Both the position numbers and the translations under genes were made by a program. Of a stretch of 28,184 nt of DNA, positions 1 to 9,529 are shown piece by piece. The stretch is from assembly GCA_022592435.1 (NCBI GenBank), contig JABYQS010000348.1, positions 1 through 28,184 on the forward strand, read 5' to 3'. Position 1 is the stretch's first letter. Each line of letters starts with the position of its first letter. The notes below the pieces were generated by a model that worked only from the letters and a program-made list of their open reading frames with translations, did not search any database and was not told the DNA's origin. This stretch comes from Cerioporus squamosus (Eukaryota > Basidiomycota > Agaricomycetes > Polyporales > Polyporaceae).

Positions 1-450
1 CTTGGAGCACGGGATGTAACAGTTCTCTTGGACCTACGTGACTACCAAACCACAGGTCGTAAGCTCAACGCTCAATATGCAGGACCCTTTGAGATTGTTG
101 AGAAACTATCTCCAGTCACTTTCAGACTGAAGTGGCCTGCTAGGATGACTCGGATCCATCCGGTCTTCCACGCCAGCAAGCTCATACCCTATCATGACTC
201 CCAGATTCCAGGCCAGAAAGTGGCTCCACCAGACTCTGTCCTCATTGATGGACATGAGGAGTTTGAGGTTGAAGCAATCCTCAACTCCCGGCGCTATCGC
301 AGACAACTCCAATACTTGGTTCAATGGAAAGGCTACGGACCTCAGGACGACTCTTGGGAGTCCGTTAACAACCTTACCAACTCCCAAGAACTCATCAAGC
401 AGTTACATGCTGCCCATCCCCATGCTGTCCGCACACTAGCCGACTCCTAG
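1..450 (+). CDS. Ty3/gypsy chromovirus polyprotein, C-terminal end with chromodomain (partial)
   Basis: The frame is open from the first base, so the gene enters from the left, and ends at TAG 448-450. The translation holds the tail of a retrotransposon integrase: a GPF motif (QYAGPFEIVEKL) followed by the RIHPVFHASKLIPY segment that typically closes the integrase C-terminal domain. After a linker comes a chromodomain (EFEVEAIL... LVQWKGYG...DSWE) with the aromatic positions expected for methyl-lysine binding. In the chromovirus group of Ty3/gypsy elements this domain directs integration toward heterochromatin. A purine-rich tract and an LTR start follow within 45 bases, the normal order gag-pol / PPT / 3' LTR. 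Protease, RT, RNase H and the integrase core lie outside the window, so activity cannot be judged. Confidence 0.93.
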   Translation, partial: LGARDVTVLLDLRDYQTTGRKLNAQYAGPFEIVEKLSPVTFRLKWPARMTRIHPVFHASKLIPYHDSQIPGQKVAPPDSVLIDGHEEFEVEAILNSRRYRRQLQYLVQWKGYGPQDDSWESVNNLTNSQELIKQLHAAHPHAVRTLADS

Positions 451-478
451 CTTTGTTCTTCTCGTCGGAGCTCGAACT

Positions 479-494
479 AGAAGAGGGGGTACTG
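479..494 (+). other. polypurine tract of the gypsy element
   Basis: The run AGAAGAGGGGG followed by TAC lies directly before TGTCAC at 495. This is the usual position of the plus-strand primer of an LTR retrotransposon, and a TG start for the LTR follows at once. Confidence 0.7.
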
Positions 495-1093
495 TCACAA
501 AAATGCGACCTATCCAGCACTTATCTGGTGGATAATGGACCTATCATTGGTTATTAGGAGTTATTAGGAGTTATCAGTAGCTTATCAGCGAGTTATCGCT
601 ATTTTGATCATTTATTATCTTATTCTGGGATATTCTTTCTCATAGTTTAGTTCCATGGAACATTCTCTTTTCAGATCTTTCCAGAACTTGTCTAGATCTC
701 TGTTCTGGACTGTTCTATGTCTAGAACAGTCCAGGGCCTGCCTAGATGATAGAATGTTCTAGATATATGCCTAGTAATGTAGTGTACGCTATTGGTCCAC
801 TGTCTGCTGCTGAGCTATGGCTTTGCTCAGCAGCATGACTCACTATTACTCATCCTTACTCAGCTAGTCATGTGATAGCTTAGAGTACCAGGGGTCTTCC
901 CCAGTCCCAGGGGGACTGGGCTGCATGTATATAAACCACCAGCCTGAGGCCTGCATCCTCAGACTTATCCACTTATTGTCTTAGCTCATCTAACTCTTCA
1001 CCTCACACATCAAGTCCCCACCTTACTACCCTAATCAGTGAGTATTCAGTTTGGGCTTACTGTTATAGGGGCGGGGTTGAGGTAGAGGGCAAT
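495..1093 (+). repeat. 3' LTR of the gypsy element (right end uncertain)
   Basis: The LTR starts TGTCAC right after the polypurine tract. TATATAAA at 928-935 followed by pyrimidine-rich DNA fits an LTR promoter. The sequence is AT-rich with repeated 'ttattaggagttat' and 'tctagaacagtcc' phrases. I could not fix the 3' boundary: a CA end is possible near 1048, and another TGTCAC begins at 1094 after a second purine-rich stretch (1070-1091). The upstream LTR is outside the window, so the pair cannot be compared. Confidence 0.6.
928..935 (+). promoter_or_regulatory. TATA box of the gypsy LTR
   Basis: TATATAAA lies in the first LTR, about 430 bp from its start, with pyrimidine-rich sequence downstream where transcription would begin. 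Confidence 0.5.
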
Positions 1094-2306
1094 TGTCACG
1101 GTCGGTGGACCAGCACCCCTTTTCGTTTTCTCTGGAAGTTTCACTTTCCCATCTTGATCCCTTTCCTACTTCATACATAGTGTTGTGGAATCCTGTCCTG
1201 TCCTGTCTTTTGACCCCCCTGAGGTAGGACACGAGACAGGACCGAGGACAGGACACATAGACTTGGTGAGGACAGGACCCAGGACACGTGTCCTTTGAGG
1301 ACACATGTCCTCATGTGTCCTCATGATACTTGAGCTGTGACAAGGACAGGACCTGTATCAGGACTGGTCCAGACTGGTCCTACCTTGTATAGAGCAATAA
1401 TTTCCATGGGATATCCTCCTCCCTGCAGTGTTAATGCCTTCTATTACCCATGAACTATGTTCTAATAGGTTGTAGACACTGAAAACCATCAGCTGAGGGC
1501 TGTAAGAAGTCAACTCATAGTTGACCAGATGTGTGGATGAGGACCAGTCCTTATGTGTCCTTGTCAACATCATGATTGACAAGGACTGAGGACACGTCAA
1601 TGGACAGGACACATTGAGGACACGTGTGAAGTCCGGTCCTTTCCAGTCCAAGTCCTGTCTGTCATGTGTCCTTGATGTGTCCTAGGACAGGATTTCACAA
1701 CACTATTCATACACATCCCATTTTGGACCCCTTGATCTCATTCTTGCGCCTGTATGCTCTGTTTCCGCAACCACATGCCTTGTTCTTGCACTTACCATCC
1801 CGTTGCCATGTGTTTTCCCACCCTTTTGTCTCCCACTCGTACAGCCTCGCTCCCTTTCCCGCATGAGTCACTTCCACTGGCACATGATTGTTCAGAGTAG
1901 ACTAGTATATAAACCCCTCCCAGCGCTTACCTGGTCCCCATCTCGACCTCCTGGTCATTGGGACTAGGTGCGCTTTCCCCCATGTACTTTCCCCTTGTCT
2001 CTGTGCTAATATAACCTGGTCATTGGGACTAGTCTGTCGCAGTGCGCGTGAAGACTAGCTATCGACGACTTCGTGCCTCCGAGCTGGTCGTTGCTCTGCC
2101 CTCGTCGAGCTTTCTCTCTACTCCCCCCTTTCGGCTCCTTGCCGCTCGCCCCCCCAGACTGTCGCCGATCGACGTCTGGTGTCTACGCATCTAGTCGCCG
2201 CGACACGTGAGGGAAGGCATGTCTATGGAGGGCTTGACCAGGGAATTATGGAGACATAGATAGCGGAGTCGCGCGACCGGTTCTGGAGATCCTGGACACT
2301 GTTACA
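1094..2306 (+). repeat. second LTR-like unit, split by a MITE
   Basis: It begins TGTCACGG after a purine-rich stretch and ends ...CACTGTTACA, giving short inverted termini TGTcAC/GTtACA. It contains TATATAAA at 1906-1913 followed by CT-rich DNA, as in fungal LTR promoters, and a direct 18-bp repeat (1950-1967 and 2015-2032). Without the 528-bp MITE and its duplicated 8 bp it would be about 680 bp, a normal LTR size. No 5-bp target duplication flanks it, so it is not a simple solo LTR. The boundaries are inferred only from these termini. Confidence 0.4.
1178..1705 (-). mobile_element. hAT-type MITE, copy A
   Basis: This 528-bp non-autonomous element has terminal inverted repeats beginning TAGTGTTGTGGAATCC and ending ...CACAACACTA. 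It is flanked by a perfect 8-bp duplication TTCATACA (1170-1177 and 1706-1713). The 8-bp duplication and the YARNG terminus (TAGTG) place it in the hAT superfamily. Both flanks are crowded with GGACA/TGTCC motifs, while the centre is AT-rich. Copies B and D are in the opposite orientation, copy C in the same one. It interrupts the second LTR-like unit. Copy A is visibly more diverged from B and D than those are from each other. Confidence 0.93.
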
Positions 2307-3017
2307 TCCTGTGCTCCAAGTCACCCAACTCCGGTCTCAACTCTGACCGGACTCTGGTTCGTCTGTTGACTCATACTTACTTCCTCATCCCTTTGTTATG
2401 ACTCATTCTTACTATGATACTTACCCCTCTCTATCCGTTCCCCTCGGACTCCGATCACCTCCGCAGTTCCGATAGTATTAACCATTTGTATCCGCATCAT
2501 ATCGACTTGCATCCGCACTTGCCACCACTTCCTATTGGTTACTTACTTGCTTCCGCCTTGGCACCGGACTCCGACTCCTGTCTCTACTTTTAGTTTACTC
2601 CTTTCGGACCTCCGGACTTTAGTATTTAAGCCTGCTTGTGTTCTCCCTTAGACCTCAGTTCTGATATCTTGTTTACTTCCCTCTTATCCTTCTCGGTATC
2701 AACAACTCAATCCATTGTATTCTCTTCTAAACTCGTCCGCATCTCCGTCCGGACTTCTGACCTCCGACCCCCAACCCTCAACCTCCGTCTTCCGACTCTG
2801 GTCTCTCGGCTTCTGACCCTCTGGTTCTCTCTCTGCTTGACTTCCTCCTCCATTGCTTACTCCGGTATAAACTCCGGAGTTCTGTTCCTTTGCAAATAGA
2901 AGACAACTTGCGTCTCCTCAGGGCATTGGTCAATAACTTCGCCGAAGTCTTCACCCCCGCGCTGCCTTCGGACTTCGGACTTCCCTCCGGAGTTTGACTT
3001 GGCACGCACAGTCTTAA
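2307..3017. other. gene-poor, motif-rich stretch
   Basis: I see no convincing gene. The stretch is dense in variants of CTCCGGACT / CGGACTCCG, for example around 2330, 2445, 2565, 2605, 2750 and 2975, and includes the inverted repeat ACTCCGG-tataaa-CTCCGGAGT near 2860-2882. TATTTAAG at 2623-2630 is followed by CT-rich DNA, so part of this may be a further LTR. A short frame from about 2895 to 2995 (reading EDNLRLLRALVNNFAEVF) looks coding-like but ends in TGA and is not assigned. Confidence 0.4.
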
Positions 3018-3376
3018 CAGACACTTATCCTGCCTTTTGAAGGGAGAGTACGAGTATCTGCGGAAGTTGGCAAGTATAAAGATTTTGACATTACTGAGGT
3101 CCGCCAGACAGAGTGCCCTGATCATCTCCATGTGTGGATGGTTGTAAACACCCTGGAAGGCATCCACAACTCTCAGATACATGACGACTCAGTCCGCATG
3201 GCGTTGCAGGTACGGAAGGAGACACCGTGGTCGAGAAATACGTGTACAGGCCCAGATGGGCACCATGCCAATGCGTTGTCAAGCATAGATATGCTAGCAA
3301 CTCGCTTGCTGCTTGACGGATCATACCGACACTGTTCGTGGATTGTCAACCATAGGGCAGCATCAGTAATTCCCTA
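3018..3376 (+). pseudogene. unrecognised gene, 5' part, interrupted by the hAT element
   Basis: The frame is open from 3018, after a plausible intron end (CTTAACAG, 3013-3020), up to the left copy of the hAT target duplication (ATTCCCTA, 3369-3376). If the hAT element and one target copy are removed, the same frame runs on from 9538 to TAG at 9836-9838. That gives about 218 codons without a stop. The translation includes VWMVVNTLEGIHNSQIHDD and LATRLLLDGSYRHCSW. I do not recognise the family. A possible splice donor (CAG/GTACGG) lies at 3209/3210, but the frame stays open beyond it. It could be a host gene or part of an older transposon. The reading-frame continuity is seen directly; coding status is inferred. 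Confidence 0.5.
3369..3376. repeat. target site duplication of the hAT element, left copy
   Basis: ATTCCCTA immediately precedes CAGTG at 3377 and is repeated exactly at 9530-9537. Eight bases is the size made by hAT transposases. Confidence 0.9.
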
Positions 3377-3540
3377 CAGTGAAAGTCATGGGTGGCGGAA
3401 ACCCGTGCGGGTATGTGCAGGTTTAGCGCATGGGTGCGGGTGCGGGTCGCCATGTGCCATACCCATGCGTAACCCGCACCTGTGACACCGATACAGCCAC
3501 CCATGGTTGGGATCTCAACCTCCTCGCATGCGGTGGCGGA

Positions 3541-4069
3541 TAGTGTTGTGGAATCCTGTCCTAGGACACATCAAGGACACGTGACAGGACAGGACTTGGA
3601 CTGCAAAGGACCGGACTTCACATTTGTCCTCAATGTGTCCTGTCCATTGACGTGTCCTCAGTCCTTGTCAATTATGATGGTGACAAGGACCCATAAGGAC
3701 TGGTCCTCATCCACACATCTGGTCAACTTTGACTTGACTTCTTACAGCCCTCAGCTGATGGTATTCAGTGTCTACAACCTATTAGAACATGGTTTATGGA
3801 TAATAGAAGACATTAACACTGCATGGAGAAGGATATACCATGAAATTTATTGCTCTATACGAGGTAGGACCAGTCTGGACTGGTCCTGATACAGGTCCTG
3901 TCCTTGTTACGGCTCAAGTATCATGAGGACACATGAGGACATGTGTCCTCAAAGGACACATGTCCTGGGTCCTGTCCTCATCAAGTCTATGTGTCCTGTC
4001 CTCAGTCTTGTCTCGTGTCCTACCTCAGGGGGGTCAAAAGACAGGACAGGACAGGACTCCACAACACTA
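3541..4069 (+). mobile_element. hAT-type MITE, copy B (nested in the hAT element)
   Basis: This 529-bp copy runs from TAGTGTTGTGG to CACAACACTA, flanked by a perfect 8-bp duplication GTGGCGGA (3533-3540 and 4070-4077). It lies between the left subterminal repeats and the transposase gene of the large hAT element, so it arrived after that element. By eye it differs from copy D at only about 7 of 529 positions, so these two moved recently. Confidence 0.95.
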
Positions 4070-4334
4070 GTGGCGGAATTGCCGCCGATAGACGGTCATC
4101 CCAGTCCTGTACATTCCTAAAATGATATAAATCATATAGTTTTGAGTCTGTTTCAAGCTCCACCTCATCTTGCCAACGATTGACCAGCTTGTCGGCGCAT
4201 CCAACGGCTGCGCGACAGAGTCTAAGTGAGCGGCACACTTATTAACCCCTCAGCCAGACTTGACCCGACAAAAAAAAATCCACCCTCCTTACCCATCCCG
4301 CATTCATTTACCCACACCCCTAAGTCCACTCGCC

Positions 4335-7300
4335 ATGCCACCCCGCTCTGGGACCACCGCTGCTTCGGGATCCTCCCGCACCCGCAAACGGGCAGCAAGC
4401 CCTGACCGTGAGCCCTCCCCCCACCCGAACCACAAGAAGCAGAAGCGCATGCACTCCAGCAACGGGAAGGAGAAGGCACCGGCTCTTGCGCCCGCGAAGC
4501 TCCATGCGAAGCCCACCGGCAAGGAGAAGGCCCAGTGGCAGGCAGCGAGCTCCAAGTCGGCCGGCTCGAGCAAGGCCGCAGGTACGTCGTCGGCAAAGGT
4601 GTCGTCATCGTCATCCGGCCGGAAGACGCGGCAGACTACCGTCCATATGGAGGAAGAAGAAGCCGAAGAGCTCGAGGCTCAGGGCTTTGTCGCTGTCGAC
4701 GACCCCGAGCCCAGGGATGGCAACGGCAATGGCAGTGAGGGAGACCATGGCGGCAAGAACCGCAGTGCGTCCAGTTCCGAGGACGAGTCCGAGTCCATGC
4801 CCGAGGAGGTCAATTTGGAGGAAGAACTTGGTGAGTCTTCATGTCGCCGTACTATGAACGTCACTGATGTCAGTTTGCAGAGGAGATGATGCGTAATTGG
4901 GACTCGCCCGTTTACGCATTCTTCGAGCTGCGTCCCAACATCGAATACATCGAGGGCCACCGCACGCACATTTTCAAATGCAGTGCACGCGGGTGCAAGG
5001 TATGCATCTGTCGTTACCTGGATAGTAAGGACCGGTCGTCGACCGGGAACCTGCAACACCATGCCAAGTCGTGCTGGGGTGAAGAGACCATGGATGCTGC
5101 TTGCCAGGCTCTCGACATCGATGAAGCTCACAAGAACATTGTGGGGTCCATCCTCCGCAACGGGTCAATCACCGCCTCGTTTGCTCGGAAGAAGGGCAAG
5201 GTGACGTATAGTCACCAGCAGCACACCAGGGCCGAGACGAGGATGGAGATCGTGCGGTGGGTCGCAGAGAGCATGCCGCCATTCAACATCGTCCGCGATC
5301 ACGTGTTCTTGTGCTTGATGAAGACCGGTCGGCCTGGGTATTATGTGCCATTGCCGTCGACTGTCGCCCGTGATGTCAAGGCGGTCTTTGCGCGCACCCG
5401 TACTCGGATCGCACACATGCTGCAGGTAAGATGGTTAGTAGATATGACCCCGGACCCTCGCGCTGACAAGGTCAAAATACACAGGAGTACGACGACGACA
5501 TCAGCTTCGCCACAGACACCTGGACAGCTCCCAACCACTGGGCCTTCGTCGCGCTCATGCCCCACTTCATCCATATTGATGCACCCATGTCCATCCTCCT
5601 CGACCTCGTTGAAGTCGCCAAGTCACATAATGGCGTGAACCTTGTGCAGGTGTTCGCGAAAGTCTTGAAGGAGTTTGACATCTCTGACAAGGTTTGTCAG
5701 TGGAGCTTCTCACATCACACTCCGATAGCTTACATGCTTGCAGTGCAATATACAGGTGCTCGCTGTGACATGCGACAACACCACGAACAACGACACAATG
5801 ATCGACAGGCTTATGGCCGTCCTTCCGGACTTCCCTGGCCCTGTGAACCATGTCCGCTGTTTTGCACACGTGTTGAACCTCGTTGTGAAGAGTCTGATCC
5901 ATCAATTTGACACACAGGTGGACAAGGACAACGCCGAGTTCGACGCTGATGCTCGCGAGCTTGCTGAGCCGGCAAGCGACCTTGCTGCTGAGGAGGAGGC
6001 GACACGGCAGAGGACAATGGAGGAGGGCGGAGATGGAGTGCAAGATCTTGATGACAACCCCGACGATGAGGTGGACAGCCTGGAGTTCATGTCGGAGGAA
6101 GAGCGCACACAGTTCTTGCAGGATATTCGCCTTGTCAAGTTGATGTTGGCAAAGGTGCGTGGTCCAGCTCGTTCCTCCGCGTACATAGATGGTTACTCAC
6201 CTTTGTTGTATGCCCAGCTCTGGAAGTTGACCTTCAAAATTGTGAACTCGTCAACGTTGTTGCTGCCAGCATGGAAGAAGACATTGAAGAGCCTCAACAT
6301 GGCGGAGAAGATCTTAACGTGCAACGTCAAGACCAGATGGAATTCAACTTACCAGATGGCTGACGACTGTCTCAAGCACCGCGAGGCTATTGACAGGCTC
6401 TGTGGCGACATCGCAAACAACTTGCGGGAGTACGAGCTCACACCAGCAGAGTGGGAGATCGTACGCCAGCTGCGTGAGGTTCTCAAGGTACGTCAGCCCA
6501 TGATCGTGTGTACATCCAAATACTGACCAAAGTTGCGCCCACAATCCCGTTATGGATGCTCACGTACGTCTGCTCCCCTCCGTTCAATGCTCTGTGACCG
6601 TCTCGCCTCTCCGCACATCCTATCACACCGCCTGTAGGTCTTCAAGGATGCCACCAGCTTTCTCGCATGCTGGCACGCCCAACCTCGCCATGGTCATCCT
6701 GGCGATGGACCATATCGGCCAAGTCCTCACCACCGTGTCGCTCTCCCATCACCAGTATGACAACACTGTCCGGGTTGCCTGCCAGCTGGCGAAGGCTCTT
6801 CTCAACAAGTATTATTCGCTCACAGACATCTCTAACACCTACCGCATCGCTCTGAGTAAGTTCGATGTTCTTTCCTCCATTATATACCCCACTGACCAGG
6901 TTGGCCTTGTAGTCCTCCACCCACGTCACAAGTTGACGTACTTCAAGAAGCTCCGATGGACGGAGGCGTGGCAGCGCACCACCCGCAAGATGATTATTGA
7001 GGAGTACAAGAGTAACTACGCCGGACGTGTGTCAGGGGATGGGGTTGCTGAGGAGGAGGATGTGCAGAGCTCGGCTGGGGATGTTGAGATGCTCGACAAG
7101 GTGCGCCGTACGGTCCTTACGTCTGATTCCCCGCTAACCTGTCATCATAGGGTGATGTGAACATCTTCGACAAGCTCGACAGCTTCACGGCTCCCCAGGC
7201 TTCCGAGTTGCGCGACGAACTCGAGCGCTATCTCACTGCTGACCCTGAGCACGCCCCCGACCCGATCCAGTGGTGGATTGAACGCCGCCCATTGTACCCC

Positions 7301-7645
7301 AACCTCTCCCGTATGGCCCTCGACTATTTATCAATCCCTGGTACGTCTATTACACCATGCACGCGCTCTGCCCCCCTCTCTAGCCTTCCCTCATCCTCAG
7401 CTACCTCCATCGACATTGAGCGCGTTTTCAGCCGAGGCTGCCTCCTCCTCAGCCATGTACGCAACCGCTTGAGTGCCCAAAGCACCCGTGCCCTCCTCTG
7501 CCTTGGTAGCTGGAGTGTTCTCAACCTCATCAAGCCTGAGGACACTGTTCAAGTCGCCCAGCTCCCCGCGATCGACAACAAGGACTCCGACTATGAAATG
7601 GAGGAGGGCTGGGACAGGATCAAGGTCGCTGAGCTGAAGAAGTAG
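4335..7645 (+). pseudogene. hAT transposase, eight exons, one frameshift
   Basis: Exons by splice signals and frame: 4335-4830, 4881-5425, 5485-5691, 5756-6487, 6638-6855, 6913-7100, 7151-7340, 7401-7645. The sum is 2821 nt, one more than a multiple of three. The extra base lies near 6655-6665, where VFKDATS shifts into SHAGTPNL. Corrected length is about 939 aa. Residues 1-165 are a Ser/Lys/Glu-rich basic-acidic leader. Next come a BED-type zinc finger (C-x4-C ... HHAKSC, about residues 195-230), the first catalytic Asp in TDTWTA (about 356), the second in TCDNTT (about 422), the CFAHVLNL motif, TRWNST (about 609) and the C-terminal hATC dimerisation region (SIDIERVFSRG...LLSHVRNRLS). The start is the first ATG before the conserved leader. 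Family certain; the break makes this copy probably inactive. Confidence 0.92.
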
Positions 7646-7782
7646 TAGATATACATGTTCCTTACCCGTATGCAATGTAACTACCGATCTCTACCGTTCT
7701 GCAACATTTCTTGCTGTTCCTTTGCTGTCGAAGCCGCCCCCCTTTGTGCTGTTCACCCTCCTAGTGTGCTTAACTCTTCTCT
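7646..7782. other. spacer between the two hAT-encoded genes
   Basis: This 137-base pyrimidine-rich spacer lies between the transposase stop and the ATG of the second gene. I see no coding signal in it. It should hold the transposase 3' end and the promoter of the next gene. Confidence 0.3.
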
Positions 7783-9295
7783 ATGGGTTCCCATGCCCGA
7801 CCAATCACTGGCCTGCCCTCCAAAGCAGGAAAGAAAACTTTTGTGCCCAGCTCAAGTCCAGGAGATAAATCTGCGGCCGCAGCGTGAGCCCTCTATCTGC
7901 CTGCCTCGATGTTGGACCTCGCAGAGACCGCAACCTCCCCTCCTTCGCCTCCGCTGGCTGCACTCGACCTCTCACCTTCCGAGCATACTGGGCCCATGGA
8001 TGACGGTCACAATTCCGAGTCTGGGCATTCCTCGAGCACCAGGACAATCCCTTCTTTGAAGACCATCTTCGTCTCTTCGACAGCGAGCCTCCTGCCTCGG
8101 AGTCGGACGGCTCACCTGTCCTTGCCGCAGCTCAATTCGGACTACCCTACATCCCCCGTTTTGACACTTGGACACGGCCGCGTAACTTGCACAACTGACG
8201 CTCGGCAGCGAACATCCATGTCAAGCTACACTATCCGACTCTGCTCGCGAAGATGGTAGGAAAATGCTTGATTAATAGTGTTGTGGAATCCTGTCCTGTC
8301 CTGTCTTTTGACCCTCCCAAGGTAGGACACGAGACAGGACCGAGGACAGGACATATAGACTTGGTGAGGACAGGACCCAGGACATGTGTCCTTCGAGGAC
8401 ACATGTCCTCATGATAGTTGAGCTGTGACAAGGACAGGACCTGTATCAGGACCAGTCCAGACTGGTCCTACCTCGTATAGAGCAATAAATTTCATGGTAT
8501 ATCCTCCTCCCTGCAGTGCTAATGTCTTCTATAATCCATAAACCATGTTCTAATAGGTTGTAGATACTGAATACCATCAGCTGAGGGCTGTAAGAAGTCA
8601 AGTCATAGTTGACCAGATGTGTGGATGAGGACCAGTCCTTATGGGTCCTTGTCACCATCATGATTGACAAGGACTGAGGACACATCAATAGACAGGACAC
8701 ATTGAGGACATGTGTAAAGTCCGGTCCTTTGCAGTCCAAGTCCTGTCCTGTCATGTGTCCTTGATGTGTCCTAGGACAGGATTTCACAACACTATCCATC
8801 TCCCTACAACTCTCGACGCTGCGCGTGCCTTGCCGGCTGCCATCTGGCAGATCTTCTGGGCTGACCTCGTAAACACGGAGTTGCACGCGCTCCTCACTCA
8901 GAAGCAGCGCAACTTGTTGCGAGATCTCATTCGCATCTTCCAGTACTACAACATCCCCATGCCGCATGTCGCTGGGTCATGGGGCTCCTTCCTCCATCTA
9001 CTCTATCTTGCGGCAGAGACCGGTGCAAACTTCGGCACACCTGGGGAGGAGATCTTAGAAGACCTCAGCATGTGGGCACACATGCATATCCCTGTAAGCT
9101 TGTATCTCCCGCAGTCTCACACCGCCACATCGCATGCTCACTTCCAATCACCAGGACGCCTTTGCAGCGACCGCTCCGCTGCTTGGTGGTGTTGTCGATC
9201 TTCAGGGGAGTCACGAGGCTGCAGAGGATGATGATACCTCAGGTGACGCAGACGATGAGGGAGATGCCCGGAATTCTGATAGTGAGGCTAACTAA
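7783..9295 (+). pseudogene. second, unrecognised gene of the hAT element, decayed and split by MITE C
   Basis: A start at 7783 reads MGSHARPITGLPSKAGKK to a donor at 7883/7884 (GTGAGC). A short 41-bp intron ends CTCGCAG at 7924, and one frame then runs to the MITE at 8276. In it are FRVWAFLEHQDNPFFEDHL, FGLPYIPRFDTWTRP and NIHVKLHYPTLLAKM, broken by in-frame TGA at 8001-8003 and 8196-8198. After the MITE the frame 8797-9093 reads DAARALPAAIWQIFWADLV ... RDLIRIFQYYNIPMPHV. It is spliced (GTAAGC / CACCAG) to 9155-9295, which encodes a strongly acidic tail ending NSDSEAN. No domain was recognised. It lies wholly inside the transposon on the transposase strand, so it is probably an accessory gene of the element, although a captured host fragment is possible. 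The 41-bp intron and the start are the weakest parts of the model. Confidence 0.5.
8276..8794 (-). mobile_element. hAT-type MITE, copy C, without a target duplication
   Basis: This 519-bp copy has intact termini (TAGTGTTGTGG ... CACAACACTA) and the same orientation as copy A. It lacks a 10-bp block (GTGTCCTCAT) that is present in copy A near 1312-1325. The flanking octamers differ (TTGATTAA at 8268-8275, TCCATCTC at 8795-8802), unlike the other three copies. The flanking gene frames also fail to join cleanly across it. This suggests a deletion or recombination at the site after insertion. Confidence 0.92.
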
Positions 9296-9529
9296 GTACA
9301 AAATGTATGACTCGGACGCATGTGGCGAACTTCCCAACCTTCTAAAATGATATCTACGTGTGCTATGTACCTCAGAACCCACGGGTTTGGTGTGAACACC
9401 CATACCCGGCACCCCGGGCGCTTCCACCCACACCAGTACCCGTACCCACAGGCTCGGGTATGGGTAGTATGCGGGTATGGGTGCAGGTCATGGCGTCAAC
9501 ACCCATGGGTCCACCCATGGTGAACCCTA

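Larger units (their letters stand above)
3377..9529 (+). mobile_element. full-length hAT-superfamily DNA transposon with two nested MITEs
   Basis: The left end starts CAGTGAAAGTCATGGGTGG. The right end, reverse-complemented, starts TAGGGTTCACCATGGGTGG. The inverted repeat is imperfect (12 of 19 matching), but both ends fit the hAT YARNG consensus and the flanks are a perfect 8-bp duplication. Both subterminal zones (about 3386-3482 and 9366-9520) are packed with ACCCATGGGT / GGGTATGGGT variants in both orientations, as expected for transposase-binding arrays. Inside are a BED-finger transposase gene, a degraded second gene, and MITE copies B and C. Without the MITEs the element is about 5.1 kb. 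A frameshift in the transposase suggests this copy is no longer autonomous. Confidence 0.9.

Noticed and set aside
1094..2306. A simple solo LTR
   Set aside because: The termini are LTR-like, but the bases on the two sides (GGCAA and TCCTG) do not form a target duplication.
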